A stretch of DNA of 64,000 nucleotides from Chitinophagaceae bacterium (lineage in GTDB: Bacteria > Bacteroidota > Bacteroidia > Chitinophagales > Chitinophagaceae). Shown piece by piece: positions 9,918 through 18,756 of this stretch. Made by a program: the position numbers and the translations under genes. Every line of letters starts with the position of its first letter. The first letter of the stretch is position 1. The notes under the pieces were generated by a model that saw only the letters and a list, made by a program, of their open reading frames with translations, made no database searches and was not told the origin of the DNA. The stretch covers positions 310,001-374,000 of the forward strand of contig JADKAJ010000004.1 of the NCBI GenBank assembly GCA_016719165.1, given 5' to 3'.

Positions 9918-10418
9918 TTATTTTTCAAACTCCTGCAAAACTTTTTCCATCGGCAGGGTACCTTCAAAAACAGAAATAAGTCCTTTCTTCCGGTTATAAA
10001 ATGCAAGGAAAGGCAGGTTGCGGATCATATAAAAGGTTGGCAGGAAGTAATGGGTGTCCTGTGCTACAATAATATTTTTATACTTCGCAAGCTGGTATGT
10101 TTCCCGGAAAGCCAGCATCCTGCTAAAAGTTGTATTGGTGGCCATTACTACCTGGATATTCTTAAACCTGTCAATTTTTGAAATCAAATCTTCAGTCTCC
10201 TGTTTGCAATGTTCACATTCCGGGTTGAAAAGCATCAGCATGATCGCTGCTTTTTTAGGCAGGTCTGCTTTTGTATAAAAACTGATACTGTCGGGGAGCA
10301 ATAGTTTCACCGGGGGATAGGTTGGAAATCTTTTATAGGGTGGTTGTAAACTGTCTGATTGTGCAATGGCAGATTGAATGAAAAGAAGATTCAGGAAGAG
10401 GAACATGATTTTTTTCAT
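9918..10418 (-). CDS. Secreted thioredoxin-like (TlpA/redoxin) protein
   Basis: 166 residues with a signal peptide (cleavage near AIAQ, about 20). The thioredoxin fold follows, with a CxxC redox pair in NPECEHCKQET (cysteines near 69 and 72) placed after a beta strand (AIMLMLFN), and a later LPFLAFYNRK strand. It is a periplasmic thiol-disulfide protein of the TlpA group. The usual cis-Pro loop is weakly conserved (RNLPFLAF carries a proline), so the substrate cannot be judged. It lies between the type IX cargo gene and mdh on the same strand. Confidence 0.8.
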   Translation of the reverse strand: MKKIMFLFLNLLFIQSAIAQSDSLQPPYKRFPTYPPVKLLLPDSISFYTKADLPKKAAIMLMLFNPECEHCKQETEDLISKIDRFKNIQVVMATNTTFSRMLAFRETYQLAKYKNIIVAQDTHYFLPTFYMIRNLPFLAFYNRKKGLISVFEGTLPMEKVLQEFEK

Positions 10419-10449
10419 GCCATAAAGTTAAGTGCTGTTCAGTCCTTTG

Positions 10450-13284
10450 TTAGCGGATGATAGTAACCACACCTTTCCTGTTGAGGCGGTTGCCTGTATA
10501 GTCAATAGCTTCAGCCATCCATACAAATGTGCCGGTAGGTTGTTTTACCCCGTTAATTTTTCCATCCCATCCTTTGGCAGGGTCCTGTGTCTGGAATACT
10601 AATTGGCCCCAACGGTTGAATATCCGGAAATAACGAAACTCCCGGATGCCGACAGGGATGGCACGAAGGATATCATTTAATCCGTTATCATCCGGGGTAA
10701 AACCGGAGGGTACATAGATCTCCGGGCCTTTATATACTTTGATATAAAGTTCATCCCTGCCTTCACAACCCTCGGGAGTGATACCAGTAACGGTATACCG
10801 CATATCAAACGGAAGAATGGCAACCGGGTTGGCAACTGAAGGATTATTGAGGAAAGTAGCAGGTGACCAGTTGTATTGTGTTACTCCCGAATTGCTTAAT
10901 TCAATAGCAGCAAGCTGTATGGGTTGGTTGGTGGCAGCAATCGTATCATTACCGGCGAAGAGCTGAACGGCCGGGGTTACCGTTACTATTACTTCGTCTG
11001 GTACAAGTGAGTTGCAACCCCTGCTATCTTTTACCTGCAGGAAATAAGAAATGGTATTTGTGGCTTTTACTGAGGGAGATGGTATATTGGCAGCAGTGGT
11101 AAAATAGGTTGCCGGCGACCATTGATAAGTAACACCACCATTCCCGTTCAGCTCAAAAACTTTACCAAAACAAACTGCCACATCATCACCGGCATCCGGT
11201 AAAGGTGCAGGCCATACATTTATAAATATTGAATCTGTTTTTGTGCAAATGCCATCTGTGGCCGTTACATAGTACATGGTTGCAGTGACAGGTGATGCGA
11301 GTGGAGTTAAGCTGTTTGCATTTTGCAAGGTGGCGGCGGGTGACCACGCAAATGCAGTTGCATTGGACGTGGCTGGAACCAGGTAAACCGTACCCTCACA
11401 AATAGCAGTATCTGTACCTGCATTTACTGTGACCGTATTATTTAACGGGATAACAACCGGCTGTGAAGCGATGCAGTTATTGATGTCTTTAACAGTTAAT
11501 GTGAAATTTCCCGTGCCAAGGTTGAAGCTGTTATTTGCCTGGAAATTAGTACCATCCAATGAGTATGAATAAGGCGCATTACCACCACTGGCCGTTAAAC
11601 TGACCTGCCCGTCTGCGGCGCCGGAGCAACCTGCTGCTGTAATACTTGTATTATTGATAACAAGATCCGGGAATGCCTGGGCAATTGTAACAACTATGCT
11701 GTCAGTGCAGCCCGCATCGCGGACTTTTACAGTATAGGTGCTGGCCGGCAGGTTGATAAAATTGCTGTCGACCTGCCAGTTGATTCCGTCTATGGAGAAT
11801 TGAACCGGCGCCTGCCATTCACCACCTGTAGATACCCGGATTGTACCGGTGGAAGCATTACGGCAATTAACATCCGTTTTGGAAAACAGTTGCGCATATT
11901 TCCAGCGAACGAGAACAGAGTCCATCGCATTGCAGGTACCTTCAGTGGCTGTGCACACATAGGTAGTGTTATCACTGACAGGGGTGGCTACCGGGTTACG
12001 GATAGTTATGCTGCTTAATGTAGGATCCGGTAACCATTGATAAGTGCTGTAACCGGCAGAGGCAATCAATTGAATTGAACTGCCTTTACAAATTACCGCC
12101 GTATCCGGTACAAGGGTAAGTATGTCATAATCCCTAAGTTGAATCATGGTGCTATCCGTAGGGGTACCTGCTGCACAACCTGCCAGGGCAAATACTTTTA
12201 ATTGCTCAATACCTTCTGGTAAACCATCTATCAAAGGAATGACATTGACGGTAACAAAACTGTCATTGGCAGGAATAATAACACTTGAAGGCAATGTTTG
12301 CACATCAATAGAGTTGATGGCGGAACCTCCATACGATAAAGTAATATTTAACGGAAAAGGATCTTTTCGGGGTCTTGTTATATTAAAAGCACCTACTGCA
12401 CATCCTTCTACCAGGTAACTTTCTCCGCCACCTGGATCAATTTGAGTCAGGTTGGTAATGCCAAATGTGTTAGATGTAAGGCTTCTTGCCTGCAGGAAAA
12501 CACCCGTATCAAACAGATCATCTCCCACATCGGAAATAACCAGTTTGAGATGATACGTTTCACAAGGTTGTACCTGTTCTCTTGCGGTTAGTACAACGGT
12601 ATGCCCGTCATGGGTGAAGAAAGTATTTGTCTGGTTGTCTTTATAATAAGAAATATTATTAGGACAAGTGCCCCCCGGTACATTGTTTACATTAAAAATG
12701 GAAACCGGTATACTTGTATTGGGTACCAGGGCAATATTCTTCAAACCCATAATACCCGGCCCGGAAATAAAAAAGGCAAATGCATCATTGAAATCACAAA
12801 CAAAAGAAGGAGTGTATTCTTCCGAACTAAAAACATAGTTGAACCGGACACTGTCTCCAAGGGGAACAAAATCAAATTCAAGGATACAGGCATCTTTCAG
12901 TTCTGTTACAGGCTGTCCTATTGCATTGGCAAGGTCAGGATCACCAGGCAGGTTCCATCCATTATCAGCATCAACTGCTGAAGCTACAGCGATTCCATTG
13001 CCATCCACACCAAACTGGGTGCCCACTGTTTTAGCCCTTCCACTGGTTAAAACAATACCACTGTCAATACCAATATTCGTACGGCCGGCCCGGTTTAGAA
13101 AAAAGGAGGCCATCTGGCTATTACCGGTAAAACTTACATTGCTGATCGTAACGCCATCGCCAACCAACCGTTGTGCCAATGCCTGTATATTGGGGTGAGG
13201 TGTAATAATCAACTGGGCCTCAGAAATATAACTGAAGAAAGAACAAAGAATAAAAAGGAATAGCTGGTGCAGTCGAAATCTCAT
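10450..13284 (-). CDS. Type IX secreted protein with choice-of-anchor L, SprB-like repeats and gliding-motility C-terminal domain
   Basis: 945 residues from the preferred ATG at 13284, whose MRFRLHQLFLFILC start makes a good signal peptide. A frame extension upstream to 13317 has no signal-like sequence. Domains in order: choice-of-anchor L (about 25-260, with SGIVLTSGR and EFDFVPLGDSVRFNYVFSSEEY), a middle beta region, SprB-like repeats (SGGNAPYSYSLDG, about 550-620), PKD/Ig-like blocks with repeated TDSIFINV and YQWSPA text, and the C-terminal gliding-motility (CHU_C) domain (YVPSGFTPDDNGLND, FRIFNRWGQLVF, GWDGKINGVKQPTGTF, about 855-945). The last domain directs type B sorting through the type IX system, so the protein should be on the cell surface or released. 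It is divergent from elongation factor P. Confidence 0.92.
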   Translation of the reverse strand: MRFRLHQLFLFILCSFFSYISEAQLIITPHPNIQALAQRLVGDGVTISNVSFTGNSQMASFFLNRAGRTNIGIDSGIVLTSGRAKTVGTQFGVDGNGIAVASAVDADNGWNLPGDPDLANAIGQPVTELKDACILEFDFVPLGDSVRFNYVFSSEEYTPSFVCDFNDAFAFFISGPGIMGLKNIALVPNTSIPVSIFNVNNVPGGTCPNNISYYKDNQTNTFFTHDGHTVVLTAREQVQPCETYHLKLVISDVGDDLFDTGVFLQARSLTSNTFGITNLTQIDPGGGESYLVEGCAVGAFNITRPRKDPFPLNITLSYGGSAINSIDVQTLPSSVIIPANDSFVTVNVIPLIDGLPEGIEQLKVFALAGCAAGTPTDSTMIQLRDYDILTLVPDTAVICKGSSIQLIASAGYSTYQWLPDPTLSSITIRNPVATPVSDNTTYVCTATEGTCNAMDSVLVRWKYAQLFSKTDVNCRNASTGTIRVSTGGEWQAPVQFSIDGINWQVDSNFINLPASTYTVKVRDAGCTDSIVVTIAQAFPDLVINNTSITAAGCSGAADGQVSLTASGGNAPYSYSLDGTNFQANNSFNLGTGNFTLTVKDINNCIASQPVVIPLNNTVTVNAGTDTAICEGTVYLVPATSNATAFAWSPAATLQNANSLTPLASPVTATMYYVTATDGICTKTDSIFINVWPAPLPDAGDDVAVCFGKVFELNGNGGVTYQWSPATYFTTAANIPSPSVKATNTISYFLQVKDSRGCNSLVPDEVIVTVTPAVQLFAGNDTIAATNQPIQLAAIELSNSGVTQYNWSPATFLNNPSVANPVAILPFDMRYTVTGITPEGCEGRDELYIKVYKGPEIYVPSGFTPDDNGLNDILRAIPVGIREFRYFRIFNRWGQLVFQTQDPAKGWDGKINGVKQPTGTFVWMAEAIDYTGNRLNRKGVVTIIR

Positions 13285-13369
13285 AATTCTCTTTGGCCTA
13301 TTGCGAATATAAAACAATGGGGCCGGAATGAATGGCCACTACTTCAATAAAGGCTTCTGTAAGCTTCCT

Positions 13370-13400
13370 TTTGTTGAGAGACGGCCCTCCCTTATCTTTG
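13370..13400 (+). promoter_or_regulatory. Promoter of the elongation factor P gene
   Basis: TTTG at 13370-13373, a 19-base spacer, then TATCTTTG at 13393-13400 fits the Bacteroidota housekeeping promoter (TTTG, 19-21 bases, TAnnTTTG). It ends 21 bases before the ATG at 13422. It lies downstream of the ATG at 13332 in the same frame, which argues that 13422 is the real start. Confidence 0.75.
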
Positions 13401-13421
13401 CCGCCTCAAAAAGAAATACAA

Positions 13422-13988
13422 ATGGCAACAACAGCAGATATCAGCAGGGGGCTTATCGTTAAACTGGATGGCAGTTTATACACCGTGGTAGAATTTGGAG
13501 AAAATAAAACAGCCCGTGCCGCCGCTAAAGTGTGGGCAAAATTAAAAGGGGTTGATAATAACCGCAGTATTGAAAAAACATGGAACTCAGGTGATAATAT
13601 ATATCCAGTTCGGGTAGAAAGAAAAAGTTACCAGTTCCTGTATAAGGATGATACCGGTTATAATTTCATGGATACAGAGACTTTTGAGCAGGTAGCCTTG
13701 CAGGAAAATATGGTGGATGCACCCCAGTTTCTGAAGGACGGCCAGGAAGTAAGTGTACTCTTCAATACAGAAACAGAGCTGCCCATGAGTGTGGAGTTAC
13801 CCGATAAAATTGTTGTAAAGATTACTTATACCGAACCGGGTCTGAGAGGTGATACTGCAACCCGCACATTGAAACAGGCCACTGTAGAAACAGGTGCCAC
13901 GGTGAATGTTCCCTTGTTTGTGAATGAAGGTGAGCTCATCCGCATCAACACCAAGACGGGTGATTATGTGGAAAGAGTAAAAGAATAA
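13422..13988 (+). CDS. efp: Elongation factor P with unusual TARA tip loop
   Basis: 188 residues, the normal EF-P length. EF-P enters the ribosomal E site and rescues stalls at polyproline. Three domains are visible: KOW-like (1-63), OB (64-127) and C-terminal OB (128-188, with YTEPGLRGDTATRT and the VPLFVNEGE end). In the domain I tip loop the common K-P-G-K-G is replaced by K-T-A-R-A (29-33), so the tip residue is Arg32 but without the flanking Pro and Gly. The start at 13422 is chosen over 13332 because the family N-terminus (MATTADISRG) begins there and a promoter box lies just upstream. A terminator hairpin follows. Confidence 0.96.
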   Translation: MATTADISRGLIVKLDGSLYTVVEFGENKTARAAAKVWAKLKGVDNNRSIEKTWNSGDNIYPVRVERKSYQFLYKDDTGYNFMDTETFEQVALQENMVDAPQFLKDGQEVSVLFNTETELPMSVELPDKIVVKITYTEPGLRGDTATRTLKQATVETGATVNVPLFVNEGELIRINTKTGDYVERVKE

Positions 13989-14006
13989 GCAAATGATTTT
14001 AGATAG

Positions 14007-14042
14007 AAAATGGCCGGAAATGCACAGTTTCAGGCCATTTTT
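14007..14042 (+). terminator. Terminator after elongation factor P
   Basis: AAATGGCC and GGCCATTT form an 8-bp stem with a T-run (TTTTT) directly after, 19 bases past the EF-P stop codon. Confidence 0.75.
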
Positions 14043-14176
14043 GTATCATTTCGACCCATTTTTGCCCAAAAACAGCAAAAAATCATGCCTTTTCTCAATG
14101 TGATTTCCTTACCTTAGCCTCCCTTTCCAACAGGGTAAGGCTTTCTAAAACCAAAACATCTACTAAATTGAAACAC

Positions 14177-14662
14177 ATGGACTTTAAGCAAATTCAGGAG
14201 TTGATCAAAATGGTCAACAAATCGAATATTGGTGAGGTAACAATTGAGCAAAAGGATTTCCGTGTTACGATCAAACAAAAAGAAGATCATGTAACACAGG
14301 TTGTTTCTTCGGCACCAGTTCATGCTGCACCAATGCAAATAGCCGCACCGCAACCTGCTGTAAGCAGCCAGGCAACGGCCCCGGCAGAAAAATCAAAAGC
14401 AACTGAAGTACCTGCTTCCAATTTACTTACTATTAGAAGTCCGATGATCGGCACTTTCTATCGCAAATCATCACCTGATAAACCCAACCTGGTAGATGTA
14501 GGTTCAGAAGTGGCCACCGGAACCGTGGTTTGTATTATTGAAGCCATGAAGCTCTTCAATGAAATTGAAAGTGAAATAAAAGGAAAGATCGTAAAAGTGC
14601 TGGTGGATGATGCATCGCCGGTGGAATATGATCAGCCGTTGTTCCTCGTAGATCCTGCTTAA
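14177..14662 (+). CDS. accB: Acetyl-CoA carboxylase biotin carboxyl carrier protein
   Basis: 161 residues. The start is set at the ATG at 14177 (MDFKQIQELIKMV); a TTG nine bases upstream is possible but unlikely. An N-terminal helix-rich part (1-45) is followed by an Ala/Pro-rich linker (about 45-82) and the biotinyl domain (83-161) with the EAMKLFNE motif, where Lys125 is biotinylated. The protein carries carboxybiotin between biotin carboxylase and carboxyltransferase in the first step of fatty acid synthesis. AccC follows on the same strand but, unusually, with a four-helix bundle gene in between. Confidence 0.96.
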   Translation: MDFKQIQELIKMVNKSNIGEVTIEQKDFRVTIKQKEDHVTQVVSSAPVHAAPMQIAAPQPAVSSQATAPAEKSKATEVPASNLLTIRSPMIGTFYRKSSPDKPNLVDVGSEVATGTVVCIIEAMKLFNEIESEIKGKIVKVLVDDASPVEYDQPLFLVDPA

Positions 14663-14671
14663 TAAACGGAA

Positions 14672-14712
14672 TAATTAGCCAATTTCATAATTGCTCAATA
14701 CCTCAATTCAGA
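14672..14712 (+). repeat. Degenerate period-8 repeat in the accB / four-helix spacer
   Basis: Consecutive octads begin with AAT(T): aattagcc, aatttcat, aattgctc, aatacctc, aattcaga. It lies in the spacer between two co-directional genes, 33 bases before the next start. Boundaries were set by eye. Confidence 0.5.
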
Positions 14713-14744
14713 CTCCTCTGTTTTATAAACCAAATATGGGCTAT

Positions 14745-15119
14745 ATGAAGAAGGAAGTATTTGATAAAAATCCGATTCTAAGATTGTCATTTGATTTTTC
14801 ATTGATGGTAATCGAGTATTGCGAACTGCTGGAGGCGCAAAAAAGATTTGTCATTGCAAGGCAATTATTAAAGTCCGGAACTTCAATCGGGGCAAATGCC
14901 ATGGAAGCGCAAAACGGTGAAAGTAAAGCTGATTTTATCCATAAAATGAAAATTGCAGCAAAAGAGGCAGAGGAATCACAGTACTGGCTTTGGTTATGTG
15001 ATTATGCAAAAAATTATCCTGATTGTAAACCTCTTATTTTAAAATTGGAAGAAATAAATAAGGTATTAGGAAAAATTCTTTTTACAGCAAAAAGTACCAA
15101 AGCAGCAGATGTAAAATAA
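14745..15119 (+). CDS. Four-helix bundle protein (23S rRNA intervening-sequence type)
   Basis: 124 residues from the ATG at 14745; another ATG at 14736 and a TTG at 14691 are in frame, but homologues begin close to the VFDKNPILRLSFDFS segment. Conserved family features are SFDFSL near the start, an AQKRFVIARQLLKSGTSIGANAMEA helix with the typical SGTSIGAN turn, the EAQNGESKADFIHKM helix, and EAEESQYWLWL. The family was first seen inside rRNA intervening sequences and is now known as free-standing genes in many Bacteroidota; its role is unknown. Here it sits between accB and accC, flanked on both sides by period-8 repeats. Confidence 0.85.
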   Translation: MKKEVFDKNPILRLSFDFSLMVIEYCELLEAQKRFVIARQLLKSGTSIGANAMEAQNGESKADFIHKMKIAAKEAEESQYWLWLCDYAKNYPDCKPLILKLEEINKVLGKILFTAKSTKAADVK

Positions 15120-15122
15120 GGC

Positions 15123-15163
15123 ATTGAGCAATTGAGCTATTTTCAAATTATTAAATTAACCAG
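15123..15163 (+). repeat. Degenerate period-8 repeat in the four-helix / accC spacer
   Basis: Octads attgagca, attgagct, attttcaa, attattaa, attaacca run up to the base before the accC start codon. Each unit starts with ATT. It is in a spacer between co-directional genes. Confidence 0.55.
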
Positions 15164-16501
15164 ATGTTCAAAAAAATACTGATAGCAAATCGTGGTGAGA
15201 TTGCCTTGCGGGTTCTTCGTACCGCCCGTGAAATGGGAATTAAAACAGTGGCTGTGTATTCCACTGCCGACAGGGACAGCCTCCACGTAAAATTTGCTGA
15301 TGAAGCTGTTTGTATCGGCCGACCGCAGAGCAGCGATTCTTACCTTAATATTCCGCACCTGATGGCCGCTGCTGAAATTACCAATGCAGATGCCATTCAC
15401 CCGGGGTATGGTTTCCTGGCCGAAAATGCCAGGTTTGCACAGATCTGTAATGATCATGGTATCAAGTTTATCGGCCCTACGCCTGATATGATCAATTCGA
15501 TGGGAGATAAGATCACTGCCAAAGAAACGATGATCAAAGCCGGTGTGCCGGTGGTACCCGGCGGACAGGGATTATTACAAAGTGTGGATGAAGCGAAAGG
15601 CATTGCCAGGGATATGGGATACCCTGTTATCTTAAAAGCAACTGCCGGTGGTGGTGGCAAGGGTATGCGTATTGTATGGGAAGAAAGCGAACTGGAAAAA
15701 GCCTATGATACGGCCAAAGCAGAAGCAGCCGCTTCTTTTAAGAATGATGGCATCTACATGGAAAAATTTGTAGAAGAACCCCGCCATATCGAAATACAGG
15801 TTGCCGGTGACCAATATGGAACAGTTTGTCATCTCAGCGAAAGAGATTGCTCCATACAGCGCCGTCATCAAAAGCTGGTAGAAGAATCACCCTCTCCGTT
15901 TATGACGGATGAACTGCGTTACAGAATGGGAGAGGCGGCCAAGAAAGCGGCATCTGCTATTAACTATGAGAGTGTGGGCACCGTTGAATTCCTGGTAGAC
16001 AAGCACCGCAATTTTTACTTCATGGAAATGAACACCCGGATACAGGTGGAGCATTGTGTAACAGAAGAAGTGATCAATTTTGATCTCATAAAAGAACAGA
16101 TACTCATTGCGGCCGGTCACCGTATCTCCGGTAAAGATTATATACCGCAGATGCATTCTATTGAATGCCGCATCAATGCCGAAGATCCTTATAATGATTT
16201 CCGTCCTTCACCGGGCCGGATCACCACTTTGCACCAGCCGGGTGGCCATGGTGTTCGGGTAGACAGTCATGTGTATGCCGGTTATGTTATTCCGCCTTAC
16301 TACGATTCTATGATCGGGAAACTGATCACCGTAGCACAAACAAGACAGGAAGCCATACAGACCATGTACCGGGCCTTAAGTGAATATGTGATAGAAGGAG
16401 TGAAGACCACCATTCCTTTTCACCTGCAACTGATGCAGGATGAACGGTTCCGCAGCGGCGATTTTAATACGAAGTTTTTGGAAGGGTTTACGTTGAAGTG
16501 A
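15164..16501 (+). CDS. accC: Acetyl-CoA carboxylase biotin carboxylase subunit
   Basis: 445 residues, the normal AccC length. It carboxylates the biotin on AccB using ATP and bicarbonate. The N-terminal domain has KILIANRGEIALRVLR (4-19). The ATP-grasp domain has the glycine-rich loop KATAGGGGKGMR near 159, and the FMEMNTRIQVEH segment carries the metal-binding Glu and Asn and the catalytic Arg. The C-terminal part has ECRINAEDPYNDFRPSPG. It is in the same transcription direction as accB and the four-helix gene. An isolated housekeeping AccC fits better than a propionyl-CoA carboxylase alpha because no biotinyl domain is fused. Confidence 0.97.
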   Translation: MFKKILIANRGEIALRVLRTAREMGIKTVAVYSTADRDSLHVKFADEAVCIGRPQSSDSYLNIPHLMAAAEITNADAIHPGYGFLAENARFAQICNDHGIKFIGPTPDMINSMGDKITAKETMIKAGVPVVPGGQGLLQSVDEAKGIARDMGYPVILKATAGGGGKGMRIVWEESELEKAYDTAKAEAAASFKNDGIYMEKFVEEPRHIEIQVAGDQYGTVCHLSERDCSIQRRHQKLVEESPSPFMTDELRYRMGEAAKKAASAINYESVGTVEFLVDKHRNFYFMEMNTRIQVEHCVTEEVINFDLIKEQILIAAGHRISGKDYIPQMHSIECRINAEDPYNDFRPSPGRITTLHQPGGHGVRVDSHVYAGYVIPPYYDSMIGKLITVAQTRQEAIQTMYRALSEYVIEGVKTTIPFHLQLMQDERFRSGDFNTKFLEGFTLK

Positions 16502-16610
16502 GAGATTTAGCCACGTTCAGTATTTAAGCAGAATTATAGGAATTCTGGATTTTGCCTGTTTGTAATAATTATTGCTTTTCAGGGTGCTTAAAAGGTTCTT
16601 TAATATCCAG

Positions 16611-16641
16611 CTTCTGCCACACTTACACAAACACTATTGTC
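16611..16641. repeat. Single arm resembling the attC-like element downstream of the ViaA-like gene
   Basis: The text CTGCC, nine bases, CAAACACTATTGT resembles the right arm of the inverted repeat at 20639-20682 (CTGCC, then CAAACCCAATGTT). It has the same orientation and lies just past the stop codon of the ViaA-like gene, as the other element lies past the AAA+ gene. No partner arm is visible before 16502. Confidence 0.35.
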
Positions 16642-16683
16642 AAAGCTATTTTCTTGGGGTTAAGTTAATTGTTTAAGATAAAA

Positions 16684-18756
16684 CTACTTAAGTTCACTAA
16701 GTTGGCGAACTAAAACTTCGTTTTGATTATCTCCTTTAGTATTATAGTTCCAATTGTGGTTAAACTGTTTTATAACCTGTAAATTGGCAGTACTTGAAAT
16801 TGTCAAACTATGAAACTTTGTATTTTTTAACTTCGCTTTGTCAATCTGCTCAACAATCTCTTTTGTCAATGCATCCATAACAAAGTCAGAAACCATGAGT
16901 ACATCCGCTTTATTATAATCATTTGAATCAAGCATTTCTAAAGATTTCTGCAAAGCTGGGTTTGCATCTGTCCCGCCATTAAAAGACATCTCAAGAAATG
17001 TAATTAGCTTATCTAAAGAGGTTTGAAGGTCAGTAAGTTCTATAGTCTGGATTTTCGTAGAGAAAGAAATAAGAAAACACTTACGTTTTTCCCTCAAAGC
17101 GATTTTTGTTAAAGCAAAACAAATTGTCTTTGCAACTTGTTCAGGAATGCCTTTCATTGAACCACTAGTGTCAACACATATAATTATAGGTCCTTTACCA
17201 TCTTCTTTATCTTGTACTTCTATTTGCCTAATAGTTATTTTTTCAGTAGCTGCAAATTGATTTTTGAAATCATAAGTGGTTAATTTCTTTTCCGCAAATT
17301 TTTTTAGAAAAATAGGTCTTGTTAAAGGATTAAGAAGTGTGGCAGCTTCAATTGGTAACATACTACTAATATCATCGCTTTCTCTTATACCAATTACTTC
17401 ACCTTTACTTGCATGTCGGGGTTTATATTTGGGTTTTAGCACAACTTTTTCAATTTCTACCTCTTCAAATTCTTTTTCTGACTTTCTATATCTGCCTAGC
17501 ATTGCAGCAAGTTCTTTGATGGCTCTATCATTTTCTAAAACATCGGCATATTTTTTTAATAACTCAAAGCCTGAATTTTTCCAGATGCCTTCAGACAAAT
17601 CCCATAATCTGCCTAAATCCTTTGTAAATGGCTCCAAAAGTTCTTTTAATTTATTAAACTCGGAAATCTTTTGATAAAGATTTTCCATAAATAATTGTCT
17701 GGCTTTATCAATAATCTCTAATTCATACTTATGTTTTTTGTCAAAAAGTTTAGTCTCCCAATCCTTAAGAAAGTTGTTATGAAGGAATTGTGCATCAAAC
17801 AGAATTTCTTTTGCTTTCGCCTCCGCAAATTGCTTATAATTAGTTTTATTAAAAGGGAGATGCTTTTCGAACTCATAAAATTCTTTGCTTTCTATGAATT
17901 TGTCTAGCCCATCTTTCAAATCAATTTTTCCTTTTGAAACTTCTTTAAGCTCCCCTTTTATTATTCGGTCTAAATCTAGACGCTTATCTAATTTTTTCAA
18001 TTTTTTATCAAAAAAATTAAAATCTATTTCTCCATTCGAATAAATAGGCTTTAAATACTCTACGATATTTTCATACTTCCCGAAAAAGTCTTTCGAAGAA
18101 ATTTTTTTTGTTTGGTTTAAAACTTTTTCTTCTTCACCAAAAGGATTTTGAACTTGAAGCAATTTATGAGTCTCCCTAGCCCAATTTGCGATGTCTTCAG
18201 TAATTTGAGTTGCTATTATATGATTTGCATTAGTTAGTTTTAGGAGCTCATTATGACTAATAATTTCTTCGATTGGAGTGGTTAACATTTCTAAAGAAGA
18301 ATTCGAAGGAAACTTTGTCCAGTTCTCCTTATCACTTTCTGTAAGTTTAGAGAATAAAGCATCAATCAATTTTACCCTGTCTGTTGCGTTTCCAAAGTTC
18401 CCAAATTTTTCAAATGACTTTAGTGCCTCGTTTGCTGAGAAGTGTGTGCTTATATATTCTTCTGAAAAGGTTTGTAGCTCATCGAGTTTCTTGTCTACTG
18501 TATCTATTATGAAATCGTGGTTAACTGTATTGTTATGTGAGATATCATTTCTGATGTCTTTAAAAATCTTAAGAAGCGGGTGCCTAATATTTGTCCTTGC
18601 GATATTTTCACCTATTTTTTCTATTTCTCTTTCAAATCTACTACGCATACCTTTATCAACCTTAATTTTATCTTTCTCTCCTAAGATTTGTCTTAGCTCA
18701 AAAGATGCATCAAGAATAACATTGAAAGCTCTTCTTATTTTATCACTCCAGCCCAT
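16684..18756 (-). CDS. VWA-domain protein, ViaA-like partner of a MoxR ATPase
   Basis: 690 residues, longer than E. coli ViaA (about 480). The first 440 residues are helical and charged, with no signal peptide. The C-terminal 200 hold a von Willebrand A domain with the metal-binding MIDAS motif DTSGSMKG, a later GGTDANPAL threonine and DVLMVSDF. In E. coli, ViaA works with the AAA+ protein RavA, linked to respiratory complexes and aminoglycoside sensitivity. The gene overlaps the end of the RavA-like gene by 14 bases, so the pair is coupled. Base composition is clearly AT-richer than accC or the genes after 23.2 kb. Confidence 0.82.
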   Translation of the reverse strand: MGWSDKIRRAFNVILDASFELRQILGEKDKIKVDKGMRSRFEREIEKIGENIARTNIRHPLLKIFKDIRNDISHNNTVNHDFIIDTVDKKLDELQTFSEEYISTHFSANEALKSFEKFGNFGNATDRVKLIDALFSKLTESDKENWTKFPSNSSLEMLTTPIEEIISHNELLKLTNANHIIATQITEDIANWARETHKLLQVQNPFGEEEKVLNQTKKISSKDFFGKYENIVEYLKPIYSNGEIDFNFFDKKLKKLDKRLDLDRIIKGELKEVSKGKIDLKDGLDKFIESKEFYEFEKHLPFNKTNYKQFAEAKAKEILFDAQFLHNNFLKDWETKLFDKKHKYELEIIDKARQLFMENLYQKISEFNKLKELLEPFTKDLGRLWDLSEGIWKNSGFELLKKYADVLENDRAIKELAAMLGRYRKSEKEFEEVEIEKVVLKPKYKPRHASKGEVIGIRESDDISSMLPIEAATLLNPLTRPIFLKKFAEKKLTTYDFKNQFAATEKITIRQIEVQDKEDGKGPIIICVDTSGSMKGIPEQVAKTICFALTKIALREKRKCFLISFSTKIQTIELTDLQTSLDKLITFLEMSFNGGTDANPALQKSLEMLDSNDYNKADVLMVSDFVMDALTKEIVEQIDKAKLKNTKFHSLTISSTANLQVIKQFNHNWNYNTKGDNQNEVLVRQLSELK

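Noticed and set aside
13332..13421. 30-codon N-terminal extension of elongation factor P
   Set aside because: A promoter with full -33/-7 match lies inside it, and the family N-terminus begins at 13422.
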